Shown here: positions 42,009-51,559 of the stretch, one piece after another
Position numbering within the stretch: position 1 is the first letter of the stretch
How the letters are laid out: each line of letters starts with the position of its first letter
DNA from: Salsipaludibacter sp963812245
GTDB lineage: Bacteria; Actinomycetota; Nitriliruptoria; Nitriliruptorales; Nitriliruptoraceae
Direction of reading: 5' to 3'
DNA: 64,000 bases
Assembly (NCBI GenBank): GCA_963812245.1
Contig: CAWEUK010000003.1
Span: 867,757-931,756 of the forward strand
Notes under the pieces: generated by a model
What the model saw: the letters and a program-made list of their open reading frames with translations, nothing else
Database searches by the model: none
Told to the model about the DNA's origin: nothing
Position numbers and translations under genes: made by a program

Positions 42009-42716
42009 ATGTGGCCACCGGTCACGCGCCAGCAGGAGGCACTGGCGGAGCAGGGTCGCCAGCGGGTGCTGGCCGGTGACCCCTACCTCGACGAACCCGG
42101 CCTGATGGAGCGCTTCGGCGACTGGCTCGCGCGTCGGTTCGGCAACCTCAGTCCGGATGCCCAGACCGCGGACTCGTGGTTCAGCGGCGTGGGCCGGTTC
42201 CTGGACGCGGCGGCCCCGTGGCTGCTGGCCGGGCTGGCGCTGCTGGCGTTGTGGTGGATGTGGCGCAATCGCGGCAGCGTCAAGGCCGGGTCCAGGAGCC
42301 GTGGCGGTGGGGCGCGGGTGGACCACCACGCGGCCGAACGTTCGGCGGGGGCGTGGCTGGACGAGTGCGATCGCCTGGCGGGGCAGGGCCAGTACCCCGC
42401 GGCAGTGCGGGCGGCCTACCGCGCCATCGTGGTGCACCTGGTCGAGCGTGACCACGTGCCATCGACCCCGGGCCTGACCGTCGGTGCCCACCGTGGCCTC
42501 GTCGCCCACTCGGACGTGCTCGACGCGCTGCAGGCCGAGGGCTTCGACCAGGCCAGCGACGTCTTCGAGCGGGTGTGGTACGCGCCGCAACAGGTCGATC
42601 GGGACCCCACGGGTGACGGTGCTGGGGTGACGGCCAGCGTGACCGTCCGACCCGCCACCGCTGCCGACGTCGAGGCCGTGGTGGCGGCTGCGACCCGCCT
42701 GGGGGTCAGACGATGA
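42009..42716 (+). CDS. DUF4129 domain membrane protein
   Basis: The 235-residue protein starts with a charged region (QQEALAEQGRQRVLAGDPYL, then LMERFGDWLARRFG) typical of actinobacterial DUF4129 proteins. One membrane span follows (AAAPWLLAGLALLALWWMW, about 68-86) and then a cytoplasmic domain with AGAWLDECDRLAGQGQYPAAV and VERDHVPSTPGLTVGAH. DUF4129 is often linked to transglutaminase-like and MoxR systems. The stop overlaps the DUF4350 gene by ATGA. The exact function is unknown. Confidence 0.8.
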   Translation: MWPPVTRQQEALAEQGRQRVLAGDPYLDEPGLMERFGDWLARRFGNLSPDAQTADSWFSGVGRFLDAAAPWLLAGLALLALWWMWRNRGSVKAGSRSRGGGARVDHHAAERSAGAWLDECDRLAGQGQYPAAVRAAYRAIVVHLVERDHVPSTPGLTVGAHRGLVAHSDVLDALQAEGFDQASDVFERVWYAPQQVDRDPTGDGAGVTASVTVRPATAADVEAVVAAATRLGVRR

Positions 42717-43951
42717 GTCGTCGAGGGTGGCTGGTGGCAGCGTTGGGACTGGTCGTGCTGGTGGTGCTCGTGGTGCTCGCGCCCACGCCCCCACCACCGT
42801 GGTCGATCACCTCCACTGCCAGTGACGGCACCGACATGCTGCGGCGCATCCTGGAGCAGGACTTCGACGTCACCGTGGTCGAGACCGGCCCGATGGCGAC
42901 CATCGACGACCGCACCAGTGACGACCTGGTGGTGGTGTTCGAGGACCGACTCGACCCCGCGGACGAGGCCGCGATCGGCGACCACGTCGCTGCTGGTGGC
43001 CGCGCGATCGTGGCGGTACCGGGACAATGGGTGGACGGCGTCGTGTTCGCCGACTTCGAGCGGGCCCTGCGCGGGGCACCCGAATGCGACGTCCTGCCCG
43101 GGACCCGGGTCGGACCACGGCCCGGTCCCTACGACGATGCCGCGATCGACGCGCGACTATCGCCCCATCGTGGTGCCCTCGGACGCCACGACCGCATGCT
43201 GGCGCGAGGATGACGGGGCCTACCTGGTCGAGTTGGACGATCCCTCGGGCGGGGCCCTGATCCTGCTGGGCTCGCCGGTGGCCGTGTCCAACGGCATGTT
43301 GGCCAACCAGTCGGGGACCACGCAACTGGTCCCGCTGTTCGTGCCACCCGACGGTGGTCGGATGCTGGTCGTGCGCGGCGCCGGCGCCCCACCGCCGGGA
43401 GAACTGGCACCTGCTGGCGCCCTGCCGGATCGGCTGGTCGCGTCCATCTGGCTGTTGATCGTGGCAGCTGGTCTGTACCTGCTGGCCAACGTCCGCCGAC
43501 TGGGACCCGTGCTCACCCGTGAACCCGTCGTCCGCGTCCCGGCCGCAGAACTTGCCCTGGGCGTCGCCGACCTGCTGCAACGTCATGGCCACGTGGCCCA
43601 TGCAGCCGCACATGTCCGGGCAGGCCTGCGCGCCGACCTCGACCGCGTCATGGGGACGGGGGGAGCGGCAGCCGGGGATGTCGCCGCACTGGTCGTGCGC
43701 ACCACCGGTATGGATCGCGGTCAGGTGGAGCTGGCCGTCGCCGACACCGAGGTCGGCGACGAGGCGCAGCTCATTGCCGTGGTCGAGGCAACGAACCTCG
43801 TGCGGGCACACCTGGGACTGGCCGGGTCTTCGACCAGCGACACGCACGACCTCGATGCACCGATCGGCTCGGTCCTGGACTTCGACCGGGCCGGGACCGC
43901 CGCACCGCCCACCGACTTCGACCTGTCGCACCACGACCAAAGGCCACGCCG

Positions 43952-43955
<4 letters not shown>
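42713..43955 (+). CDS. DUF4350 domain membrane protein (one apparent frameshift)
   Basis: The protein has an N-terminal membrane anchor (about residues 5-24), an extracytoplasmic ThuA/GATase-like DUF4350 domain (TDMLRRILEQDFDVTVVETG, then DDLVVVFEDRLDPADEAAI), a second span near residue 250 (LVASIWLLIVAAGLYLLANV) and a cytoplasmic tail. Near 43147-43156 one extra base breaks the frame; removing a C from GCGCGACTATCG gives DADYRPIVVPS. Overlaps with DUF4129 and moxR by ATGA put it inside one operon. Confidence 0.8.
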
Positions 43956-44971
<1,016 letters not shown>

Positions 44972-44981
44972 CGACCTCGCC

Positions 44982-46412
44982 ATGACCGACGCGCCTGCCG
45001 CAGACTCCACCGCAGCCCCCACCACCGCCACCTTCGGCCTGGTGCACGTCGAGCCGTTGGCGGCGGACCCCACGACCGCCGACGGACCGGCCGTGGGCTC
45101 GCGGGCGTGGCTGTCGTCGTGGCTGCCCATCGTCCGGTTGCCGTTGGTCGTGGCCGTCGTGGTCGTCGCCGTGGCCACCGCAGTCGACGAACGGGCGCTG
45201 GCGGCGCTGGGCGTGATTGCGCTGGCGGCGGTGCTGGACTGGTTCCTGGCCGGCTCGCCGTGGCGGGTGGGCCTGGGGCGTGCGGCCACGCCGGTCCTGA
45301 CGCTGGGCGAGCAGGGGTTCGTGGTCTGGACGCTGGCGCCGTCGCGTCCGTGGCGGCAGCGGGTCGCGCTGGCCGATGACCTGGTGCCGACCCTGGGCGT
45401 GCAGCGCCGTGCCGCCGCCACCCTGGCGTCCAGCGGGACCACCACCGTGACCGTGCCGATGGCTCCGGTCAGGCGCGGGCGCCATCACCTCGACGTCGTC
45501 GTGGTCCGCGTCGCCGGCCCGTTGCGCCTGGTCGCACGCCAGCATGCCCGCCACCTGGCCGGCCGCATCGACGTGCATCCGGCCTTCCCGTCACGCCGCG
45601 AGGCCGAACTGCGTGTCATCGACCGGCGGGTCCAGGACGTCGGGCGGCGCTCGGTCCGCGCGCTGGGCACCGGCACCGAGTTCGAGTCCCTGCGCGACTA
45701 CACCATCGACGACCAGATTCGCCGGGTCGACTGGTCGGCGACCGCGCGTGCCGGCAAGCCGATCGTGCGCACCTATCGCAGCGAGCAGAACCAGGTCGTG
45801 CACCTGCTGCTGGACACCGGGCGGTTGACCGCAGGGGTGGTGGCCGGGGTCGCGCGACTCGACCACCTGATGGACATCGCGCTGGCCGTGACCACGGTCG
45901 CCGTCGGGGTCGGTGACCGCGTGGGGTTCCAGGCCTTCGCCACCGATGTCGTGGCCGACGTGTCGGTCAGTCGTGCCACCGCCCAGCGGGCAATGATCGG
46001 CGCCGCCATGGCCGACCTGCAGCCGACCCTGGTCGAGTCCGACTACCAGCGAGCATTCACGGCCGCCGTTGCCCGCCAGCGTCGTCGCGCGCTGTTGGTG
46101 GTGCTGACCGACCTGTCCAGCGAGTCGCTGGTCGAGACCCTGGTCCCGGCCCTGCCGGTCCTGTTGCGTCGCCACCTGGTCATCGTGGCCGGCATCGACG
46201 ACCCGGCGGTCCGATCCTGGGTCGATGGGCCCGTCGACAGCAGCGACGATGCCTTCCGGGCTGCCGGGGCCGTCCAGGTGCTGCGGTCGCGTCGACGCAC
46301 CGCGACGCTGCTGCGGCAACTGGGCGCAGTCGTGGTGGACGCCCCGCCCGACCGTGCCGCCGCCGGCGTGATGGACGCCTACCTCGACATGAAGGCCGCC
46401 GGGCGCCTGTGA
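44982..46412 (+). CDS. DUF58 domain protein, MoxR partner
   Basis: The 476-residue protein has two N-terminal membrane spans (about 45-85), a beta-rich middle and the DUF58 hallmark TGTEFESLRDYTIDDQIRRV followed by DWSATARAGKPIVR around 230-265. A von Willebrand A-like region follows with VVHLLLDTGR in place of a full MIDAS DxSxS. ATG 44982 begins 10 bp after moxR. DUF58 proteins are thought to work with MoxR ATPases at the membrane. It ends the plus-strand envelope operon and converges on spoIIM. Confidence 0.88.
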   Translation: MTDAPAADSTAAPTTATFGLVHVEPLAADPTTADGPAVGSRAWLSSWLPIVRLPLVVAVVVVAVATAVDERALAALGVIALAAVLDWFLAGSPWRVGLGRAATPVLTLGEQGFVVWTLAPSRPWRQRVALADDLVPTLGVQRRAAATLASSGTTTVTVPMAPVRRGRHHLDVVVVRVAGPLRLVARQHARHLAGRIDVHPAFPSRREAELRVIDRRVQDVGRRSVRALGTGTEFESLRDYTIDDQIRRVDWSATARAGKPIVRTYRSEQNQVVHLLLDTGRLTAGVVAGVARLDHLMDIALAVTTVAVGVGDRVGFQAFATDVVADVSVSRATAQRAMIGAAMADLQPTLVESDYQRAFTAAVARQRRRALLVVLTDLSSESLVETLVPALPVLLRRHLVIVAGIDDPAVRSWVDGPVDSSDDAFRAAGAVQVLRSRRRTATLLRQLGAVVVDAPPDRAAAGVMDAYLDMKAAGRL

Positions 46413-46466
46413 CCGGGTGCTGCCGGTGGTGGCGGTGAGCCGGGTGCCGCCGGTGGTGGCGGTGGC
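46413..46466 (+). repeat. 27-bp tandem duplication
   Basis: Units at 46413-46439 and 46440-46466 share CCGGGTGC-GCCGGTGGTGG with few differences. They lie directly after the DUF58 stop, between convergent genes, and have no evident coding role. Confidence 0.7.
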
Positions 46467-46484
46467 GGTGGGGCAGGGAGTGGG

Positions 46485-47453
46485 TCAGCGTTCGGCGACC
46501 AGGTCGACGCCGGCGGCCTCGAGCCGGCGACCACGCAGCAGTGGCACGACGATGCAGCCGACGAAGGCCACCACGCCGATGCCGATGCGGAGCACGTCGG
46601 GCAGTGACGACGGGGTCACCCAGGCCTCGATCAGGGCCGACAGGAACAGCATGGCGGCGGCGGCCAGCGCCACGGTGCCGGCGCGACGACCCTCCTCGCC
46701 CAGGGCCTGGGAGCGGGTGCGGTCGCCCGGTGCGACGATGGTCCAGCCCAGGTGCACGCCGGCGCCACCGGCCACGAAGATCGCGGACAGCTCCAACAGG
46801 CCGTGGGGCAGGATCAGTCGCCAGAACGTCCAGGCGCGACCGGCATCGGCCATGATGGCCCCGGCCACGCCCACGTTCCAGCCGTTCAACGCCGAGATGG
46901 CGATGGCCGGCGCGCCCGCGATGATGCCGGCCCCGAACATCCGCAGGGCGACGTAGGCATTGTTGACGAACAGTCGGATCGCGAACAGCCACGCGGGGTA
47001 CTCGGAGTAGTAGGACTCGAACGCCTCCTCGACGAAGTACTGCCGATACTCCTCGGGCATCGCGAACTCGATGGCGCCCGGCGTCGTGGCGATCCACACC
47101 AGTGCGAACACGGCGCCGGCCACGGCGGCAGCCGTCACGACGAAGGCGCTCCAGCGGACTCGCCACATCGCCATCGGCAGGCGTACGCCCACGAACTGGG
47201 CGACGCGAGCCCTGGTCAGCGTCCGCTGTCGGTGCAGCACCGCGTTGGCGGTGGCGACCACCCGCGTGAGGTGGGCGACCAGGTCGGGGTCGCGGTAGCG
47301 CGACCGGGCGATCGACAGGTGGCTCGATGCCGCCTGGTAGAGCCTGACCAGTTCGTCGACCTCGCTGCCCGACAGGCCGGCAGGGTCGGCGGCCAGGGCC
47401 TCGAGTCGATTCCACGATGGCAGGTGATGGTGGACGAATGAGTCGCGGTCCAT
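46485..47453 (-). CDS. SpoIIM family membrane protein
   Basis: The 322-residue protein has an N-terminal helical cytoplasmic domain (MDRDSFVHHHLPSWNRLEAL) and about five spans, with the conserved SpoIIM segments LFVNNAYVALRMFGAGIIAG, NGWNVGVAGAIMAD and LILPHGLLELSAIFVAGGAG. Despite the name, such proteins are widespread in non-sporulating Actinobacteria next to RDD and MoxR-DUF58 genes. It reads divergently from the RDD gene over 89 bp. Function is unknown; a role in envelope remodelling with its neighbours is inferred. Confidence 0.9.
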   Translation of the reverse strand: MDRDSFVHHHLPSWNRLEALAADPAGLSGSEVDELVRLYQAASSHLSIARSRYRDPDLVAHLTRVVATANAVLHRQRTLTRARVAQFVGVRLPMAMWRVRWSAFVVTAAAVAGAVFALVWIATTPGAIEFAMPEEYRQYFVEEAFESYYSEYPAWLFAIRLFVNNAYVALRMFGAGIIAGAPAIAISALNGWNVGVAGAIMADAGRAWTFWRLILPHGLLELSAIFVAGGAGVHLGWTIVAPGDRTRSQALGEEGRRAGTVALAAAAMLFLSALIEAWVTPSSLPDVLRIGIGVVAFVGCIVVPLLRGRRLEAAGVDLVAER

Positions 47454-47542
47454 CCCACCTCCTCGCAGCCGCCATCGAGAGGCGGGGTGGACGGAACTGT
47501 ACTGTCGGGGCGCAAATGCGACGGCACGGACCGGGAGGTGCC

Positions 47543-48415
47543 ATGACAGACGACGTCGGTGTGGCGGATCCGTCCGCGGCTCCCGAGCGCAGTCCGGTGG
47601 ACGGCCCGGCTGCGGCCGCCGGCATGCGACGCCTGGTCACGGCGGAGGCGGTGGAACTCGAGATCCCGACGGCCTCGGTGGGCCTGCGGATGCTGGCGCT
47701 GATGCTCGACCTGGTCGTGCTGGCGGTGGCGGTGGGGCTGGTCGCGTGGCTCGCGTTCCAGGCAGTCCAGGCAATCGGTGAAGTCGAGGCCGTCGCGGTG
47801 GTGGCCTTCACGATCGTGGCCGCGACACCGTTCATCGTGACCTGGGTCATGGAGGGCGTGACGCGCGGCAGTTCGTTCGGCAAGGCGGTCACGGGCGTCA
47901 AGGTGGTGACCATCGAGGGCGGCCCGATCGGCTGGAAACATGCCGGCATTCGCGCCGCCATGGCGACCTTCGAGATCTGGTTGACGTTCGGGTTCGTGGC
48001 CCTGGTCACCGCGATGGTGTCGGCGCGCGGGCAGCGCCTGGGTGACATGACCGCCGGCACGCTGGTGGTCCGACGCGCCAGCCAGTCGATTCGTGTCCAG
48101 CCGACCCGGTTCGTGGCCGACCCGGCGGTCCAGCCACTGGTGACGACGCTGGACGTGGCCCGGCTGGACCACGCCGACTACCAGGTCATGCGCTCGGCAC
48201 TCCTGCGCGCCGACCTCGCCCCGGGCGTGCATGCCCAGTTGTGCGGCGAGGTCGTGCGATCCCTGTGGCCACGGATCACCTCGGCACCGTTGCCGACGGA
48301 GTTTCCGGCGCCCATGGTGTTGACCGGGATCGCGGCCGCCTTCCAGGACCAGCACGGCGGCCTGCGACCGGGCGCGCACCCCAACGACTGGGTGTGGCGG
48401 CCGCTGGAGACCTGA
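47543..48415 (+). CDS. RDD family membrane protein
   Basis: ATG 47543 with GGGAGG at 47533-47538 gives 290 residues. The RDD domain starts at about residue 45 (VGLRMLALMLDLVVLAVAVG, with Arg and Asp in place), continues through SSFGKAVTGVKVV and GQRLGDMTAGTLVVRR, and contains three to four spans. About 90 soluble residues follow. RDD proteins may be transporters or channels; the substrate is unknown. It pairs divergently with spoIIM, a recurrent arrangement. Confidence 0.9.
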   Translation: MTDDVGVADPSAAPERSPVDGPAAAAGMRRLVTAEAVELEIPTASVGLRMLALMLDLVVLAVAVGLVAWLAFQAVQAIGEVEAVAVVAFTIVAATPFIVTWVMEGVTRGSSFGKAVTGVKVVTIEGGPIGWKHAGIRAAMATFEIWLTFGFVALVTAMVSARGQRLGDMTAGTLVVRRASQSIRVQPTRFVADPAVQPLVTTLDVARLDHADYQVMRSALLRADLAPGVHAQLCGEVVRSLWPRITSAPLPTEFPAPMVLTGIAAAFQDQHGGLRPGAHPNDWVWRPLET

Positions 48416-48549
48416 TCTGGCGTGCGCGAGGCCGTGCCGGGCGGCGGGACGCCTCGCAGGAACGGGGTGGCCCAGGGGTTACGCTGCACCCGGTGGCCCC
48501 TGGCGTCGCGCGAACGCCGCACACGATCCGTTCCACGAAGGCATCAGGC

Positions 48550-49500
48550 ATGGCGTACGAGGTTGACCTGGAGGTCTTCCAGGGTCCGTTCGACCTGCTG
48601 CTGGAGTTGATCGCGCGCCGTCGCCTGGACGTGACCGAGGTCGACCTCAGCGACATCACCGCGGACTATCTCGCATCGCTGAAGGGCATCGACGACCTCG
48701 ACCTCGAGGCGGCGACCCGATTCCTGGTCGTGGCCGCCACCCTGGTGGAGTTGAAGGCCGCTCGGTTGCTGCCCTCGGAGGATCTCGAGGAGGAGCACGA
48801 CCTGCTGGCCCAGGCCCGCGACCTGTTGTACGTGCGCCTGCTGGAGTACCGCGCGTTTCGGGACGTGGCGCGGTCACTGGGCTCACGGCTGGAACGACAT
48901 GCCGGTCACCGCAGCCGCGAGGTCGAACTGGACAGCCGCTTCCGGCGCCTGGTGCCCGACACCCCGCTGGAGGTGGACGTCGAGGAACTGGCTCGCCTGG
49001 CTGCCCGGGCGACCGCACCGCGTCCCGAGCCCATGGTCGACCTCGGCCACATCCGCCGCACCTTCCTGTCCATCCGTGACGCCGCCCAGGTGGTGCTCGC
49101 ACGGATCACCCAGGTGGGCGCGACGGCCACGTTCCGGGAACTGGTCACCGGACGGGGCCGCACCGACGCGGTCGTCGTGTTCCTGGCCACGCTCGAGTTG
49201 TACAAGCTCGGCGAGGTCGACCTCGACCAGGCCGACCATCGCGGCGACCTGGCCGTGCTCCGACGCGAGGGCGCGGGTGACCTGACCGTGCTGACCCCGT
49301 CATCGGTGGACGAGGACGGGGACCAGGGCGATGCCGGTGAGGTGGCGGTTGCGGGCGACGGCGGAGCGCTCGCCGTCGTGGGTGCAACCATCGTGGACGC
49401 CGCCGGGCCCGGTCCGGCCGTGCCTGTCGTCACCGGCGCGGGTCGTGGCCACGCCATGACGTCCGACCCCACCGACGCCATGGCTGGCGAGGTGGCGTGA
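48550..49500 (+). CDS. scpA: Segregation and condensation protein A
   Basis: ScpA is the kleisin that bridges SMC heads in the chromosome condensation complex. ATG 48550 gives 316 residues beginning with the characteristic VDLEVFQGPFDLLLELIARR, then DITADYL, and a C-terminal winged helix (FLATLELYKLGEVDL) near 215-235. About 70 acidic low-complexity residues extend the C-terminus beyond the usual end. scpB follows with a TGATG overlap, the conserved pairing. Confidence 0.94.
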   Translation: MAYEVDLEVFQGPFDLLLELIARRRLDVTEVDLSDITADYLASLKGIDDLDLEAATRFLVVAATLVELKAARLLPSEDLEEEHDLLAQARDLLYVRLLEYRAFRDVARSLGSRLERHAGHRSREVELDSRFRRLVPDTPLEVDVEELARLAARATAPRPEPMVDLGHIRRTFLSIRDAAQVVLARITQVGATATFRELVTGRGRTDAVVVFLATLELYKLGEVDLDQADHRGDLAVLRREGAGDLTVLTPSSVDEDGDQGDAGEVAVAGDGGALAVVGATIVDAAGPGPAVPVVTGAGRGHAMTSDPTDAMAGEVA

Positions 49501-50313
49501 TGACGATCGACCCCCGCGCGCTCGCGGGCCTGGAGGCACTGCTGTTCCTGGCCGACGAGCCGGTGGAGCTGCCGGCGCTGGCCTCGGCGTTGGAACTGGA
49601 CGAGGTCACCACGCGGCGACTGCTCGACGAACTGGGCCAGCGCTTGAGCCGAACGCCAGTCGGGACTGGCGGTGCGCCACGTCGCGGGAGGCTTCCGCCT
49701 CTACACCGACCCGGCCACCGACGAGGTCGTCGAACGCCACCTGCTGTCGGGACGCACCGGCAGGTTGTCGCAGGCAGCGCTCGAGACGCTTGCGGTCGTG
49801 GCCTACAAGCAACCGATCTCGCGCGGCGACGTCTCCGACATCCGCGGCGTGAACGCCGATGGCGCCATCCGGTCACTGGTGGGCCGAGGGCTGCTGACCG
49901 AGGTCGGGCGTGACGACGGCCCGGGCCAGGCGATCCTGTACGGCACCACCACGACCTTCCTCGAGCAGTTGGGCCTGGTGACGCTCGATGACCTGCCGCC
50001 GATGACGGACTACCTCGACGCCCGCGCCCCCGACGAACCGGTGGGCCCCGACCTGCGCGAGGCGCGCCGCGCACTGCAGGCCGGTCGCCGCCTGCCCGCC
50101 ACCGGCAGCCCGCGGTGGGACGGCGAGGCCGTGAGCGACGAACCGATGGACGTCATGGCCCTGCGCCAGTCCCGGTCCGACTCGTTCAGCGACCTCACCG
50201 ACGACCTCGAACGAGTTGCCCAGGCCGCCATGCTGCGACTGCAGGAGGCCCTGGAGGCCACGGAACGCGCCACGGGGACCGACCAGGACGAGACGACCGA
50301 GGATGCGCCATGA
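49500..50313 (+). CDS. scpB: Segregation and condensation protein B (one apparent frameshift)
   Basis: ScpB dimers bind ScpA in the SMC complex. The first winged helix (LAGLEALLFLADEPVELPAL) is in the frame from ATG 49500. Near 49640-49663 a one-base insertion shifts the frame to GLAVRHVAGGFRLYTDPAT, with the second winged helix QAALETLAVVAYKQPISRGD. A Pro/Asp-rich C-terminal tail follows to TGA 50313. Repaired, the protein is about 270 residues, longer than usual because of that tail. ATGA overlap with rluB. Confidence 0.88.
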
Positions 50314-51101
50314 GTCGCGAACGCGTGCAGAAGGTGATGGCCGCCGCCGGCATCGCGTCACGTCGGGCCAGCGAGGAACTGATCGCCCAGGGCCGGGTGA
50401 CGGTCAACGGCGTCGTCGCCGAACTGGGCTCCAAGGCAGACCCGAGCAGTGACGAGATCAAGGTCGACGGCGAGCGCATCAACGTCGACGTCGACCTGGT
50501 CTACGTGATGCTCAACAAGCCCCAGGGGGTGGTGTCGACCGCTGACGACCCCGACGGGCGCCCGACCGTCACCGACCTGGTCACGCTGCCGCAGCGACTG
50601 TTTCCCGTGGGCCGCCTGGACCAGGACTCCGAGGGCCTGCTGCTGTTGACCAACGACGGCGCGCTGACCAACTCGCTGCTGCACCCGTCGTCGGCCGTGC
50701 CCAAGGTCTACGTGGCGCTGGTGCGCGGCACCATGAAGGATCGCACCGTCGCGACCCTGCTGGAGGGCGTCGAACTCGAGGACGGCATGGCGCGGCCGAC
50801 GGCCTGCGAGGTGCTGGAGTCCCAGCGCGACCGCACGCTGGTGCAACTGACCATGACGGAGGGGCGCAAGCGCGAGGTGCGCCGCATGCTGGCCGAGGTG
50901 CTGCATCCGGTCCTGCGCCTCGCCCGCGTGGCCTTCGCCGGGGTCGAGTTGGGGGATCTCGGCCAGGGCAACTGGCGCTTCCTGACCCAGCAGGAGATCG
51001 GACGCCTGCATGCTGCCGCCGAGGGGCGTGGTGGTGCCCCCCGGGCGGCCCGGCACGGCAAGCAGGAACGCCGCCGTCGTCACGACGCCCGGCCGAACTG
51101 A
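50310..51101 (+). CDS. rluB: 23S rRNA pseudouridine synthase (RluB/RsuA family)
   Basis: The 263-residue protein has an N-terminal S4 RNA-binding domain (RVQKVMAAAGIASRRASEEL) and the pseudouridine synthase core with the catalytic aspartate in GRLDQDSEGLLLLTNDG near residue 105, then GRKREVRRML. It ends in a basic tail. Position between scpB and aroH/cmk is the standard one for RluB in Gram-positive genomes, so the target is probably 23S rRNA; RsuA cannot be excluded by sequence alone. Confidence 0.92.
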   Translation: MSRERVQKVMAAAGIASRRASEELIAQGRVTVNGVVAELGSKADPSSDEIKVDGERINVDVDLVYVMLNKPQGVVSTADDPDGRPTVTDLVTLPQRLFPVGRLDQDSEGLLLLTNDGALTNSLLHPSSAVPKVYVALVRGTMKDRTVATLLEGVELEDGMARPTACEVLESQRDRTLVQLTMTEGRKREVRRMLAEVLHPVLRLARVAFAGVELGDLGQGNWRFLTQQEIGRLHAAAEGRGGAPRAARHGKQERRRRHDARPN

Positions 51102-51175
51102 CACCGGGGCGGTCCGTGAGCGGGCCGCGTGGCCCTACGCTGGCACGCGGCCACCTTCCAAGGACTTCCACCACC

Positions 51176-51559
51176 ATGGGCGACACTCCCGACCGCCAAC
51201 GCGTCCGCGCCCTGCGCGGGGCGACGACGCTCGATCACGACCACCGCGCCCACCTGATGACGCGGACCCAGGAACTCATCGACGCCCTCTTCCAGCGCAA
51301 CGACCTGCGTGAGGAGGACCTGATCTCGATCGTGTTCACCGCGACCGACGACGTCAGTTCCGCCTTCCCGGCCGAGGCCGCACGCCTGGCCGGCATCACG
51401 CACGTCCCGCTGCTGTGTGCGCGCGAACTCGAGATCGACGGTGGCATCCGGATGTGCATCCGCATCCTGGTGCACGCCTACACCGACCGCACGCCCGAGC
51501 AACTGCGCCACCCCTACCTCCACGGTGCCCGCCAACTGCGCACCGACCTGCCCGAATGA
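51176..51559 (+). CDS. aroH: Chorismate mutase, AroH type
   Basis: AroH converts chorismate to prephenate for Phe and Tyr synthesis. ATG 51176 with CAAGGA upstream gives 127 residues. VRALRGATTLD at the start, then VFTATDDVSSAFPAEAAR and CARELEIDGG with the active-site Cys/Glu region, match the trimeric B. subtilis AroH fold rather than the helical AroQ type. The stop overlaps cmk-der by ATGA. Confidence 0.93.
   Translation: MGDTPDRQRVRALRGATTLDHDHRAHLMTRTQELIDALFQRNDLREEDLISIVFTATDDVSSAFPAEAARLAGITHVPLLCARELEIDGGIRMCIRILVHAYTDRTPEQLRHPYLHGARQLRTDLPE

Noticed and set aside
41944..42009. A 22-codon ORF (MTAGVSQTTEAVVAVARGG...) with GTGA and TGATG overlaps on both sides
   Set aside because: The spacing looks designed, but the peptide has no signal, span or conserved feature, and the DUF4129 protein has a complete N-terminus without it.
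34890..43160. Programmed +1 frameshifting as a shared mechanism for recN, pyrG, deoA and DUF4350
   Set aside because: No common slippery codon, stop codon or downstream structure at the sites. Simple removal of a base in different contexts repairs each one.
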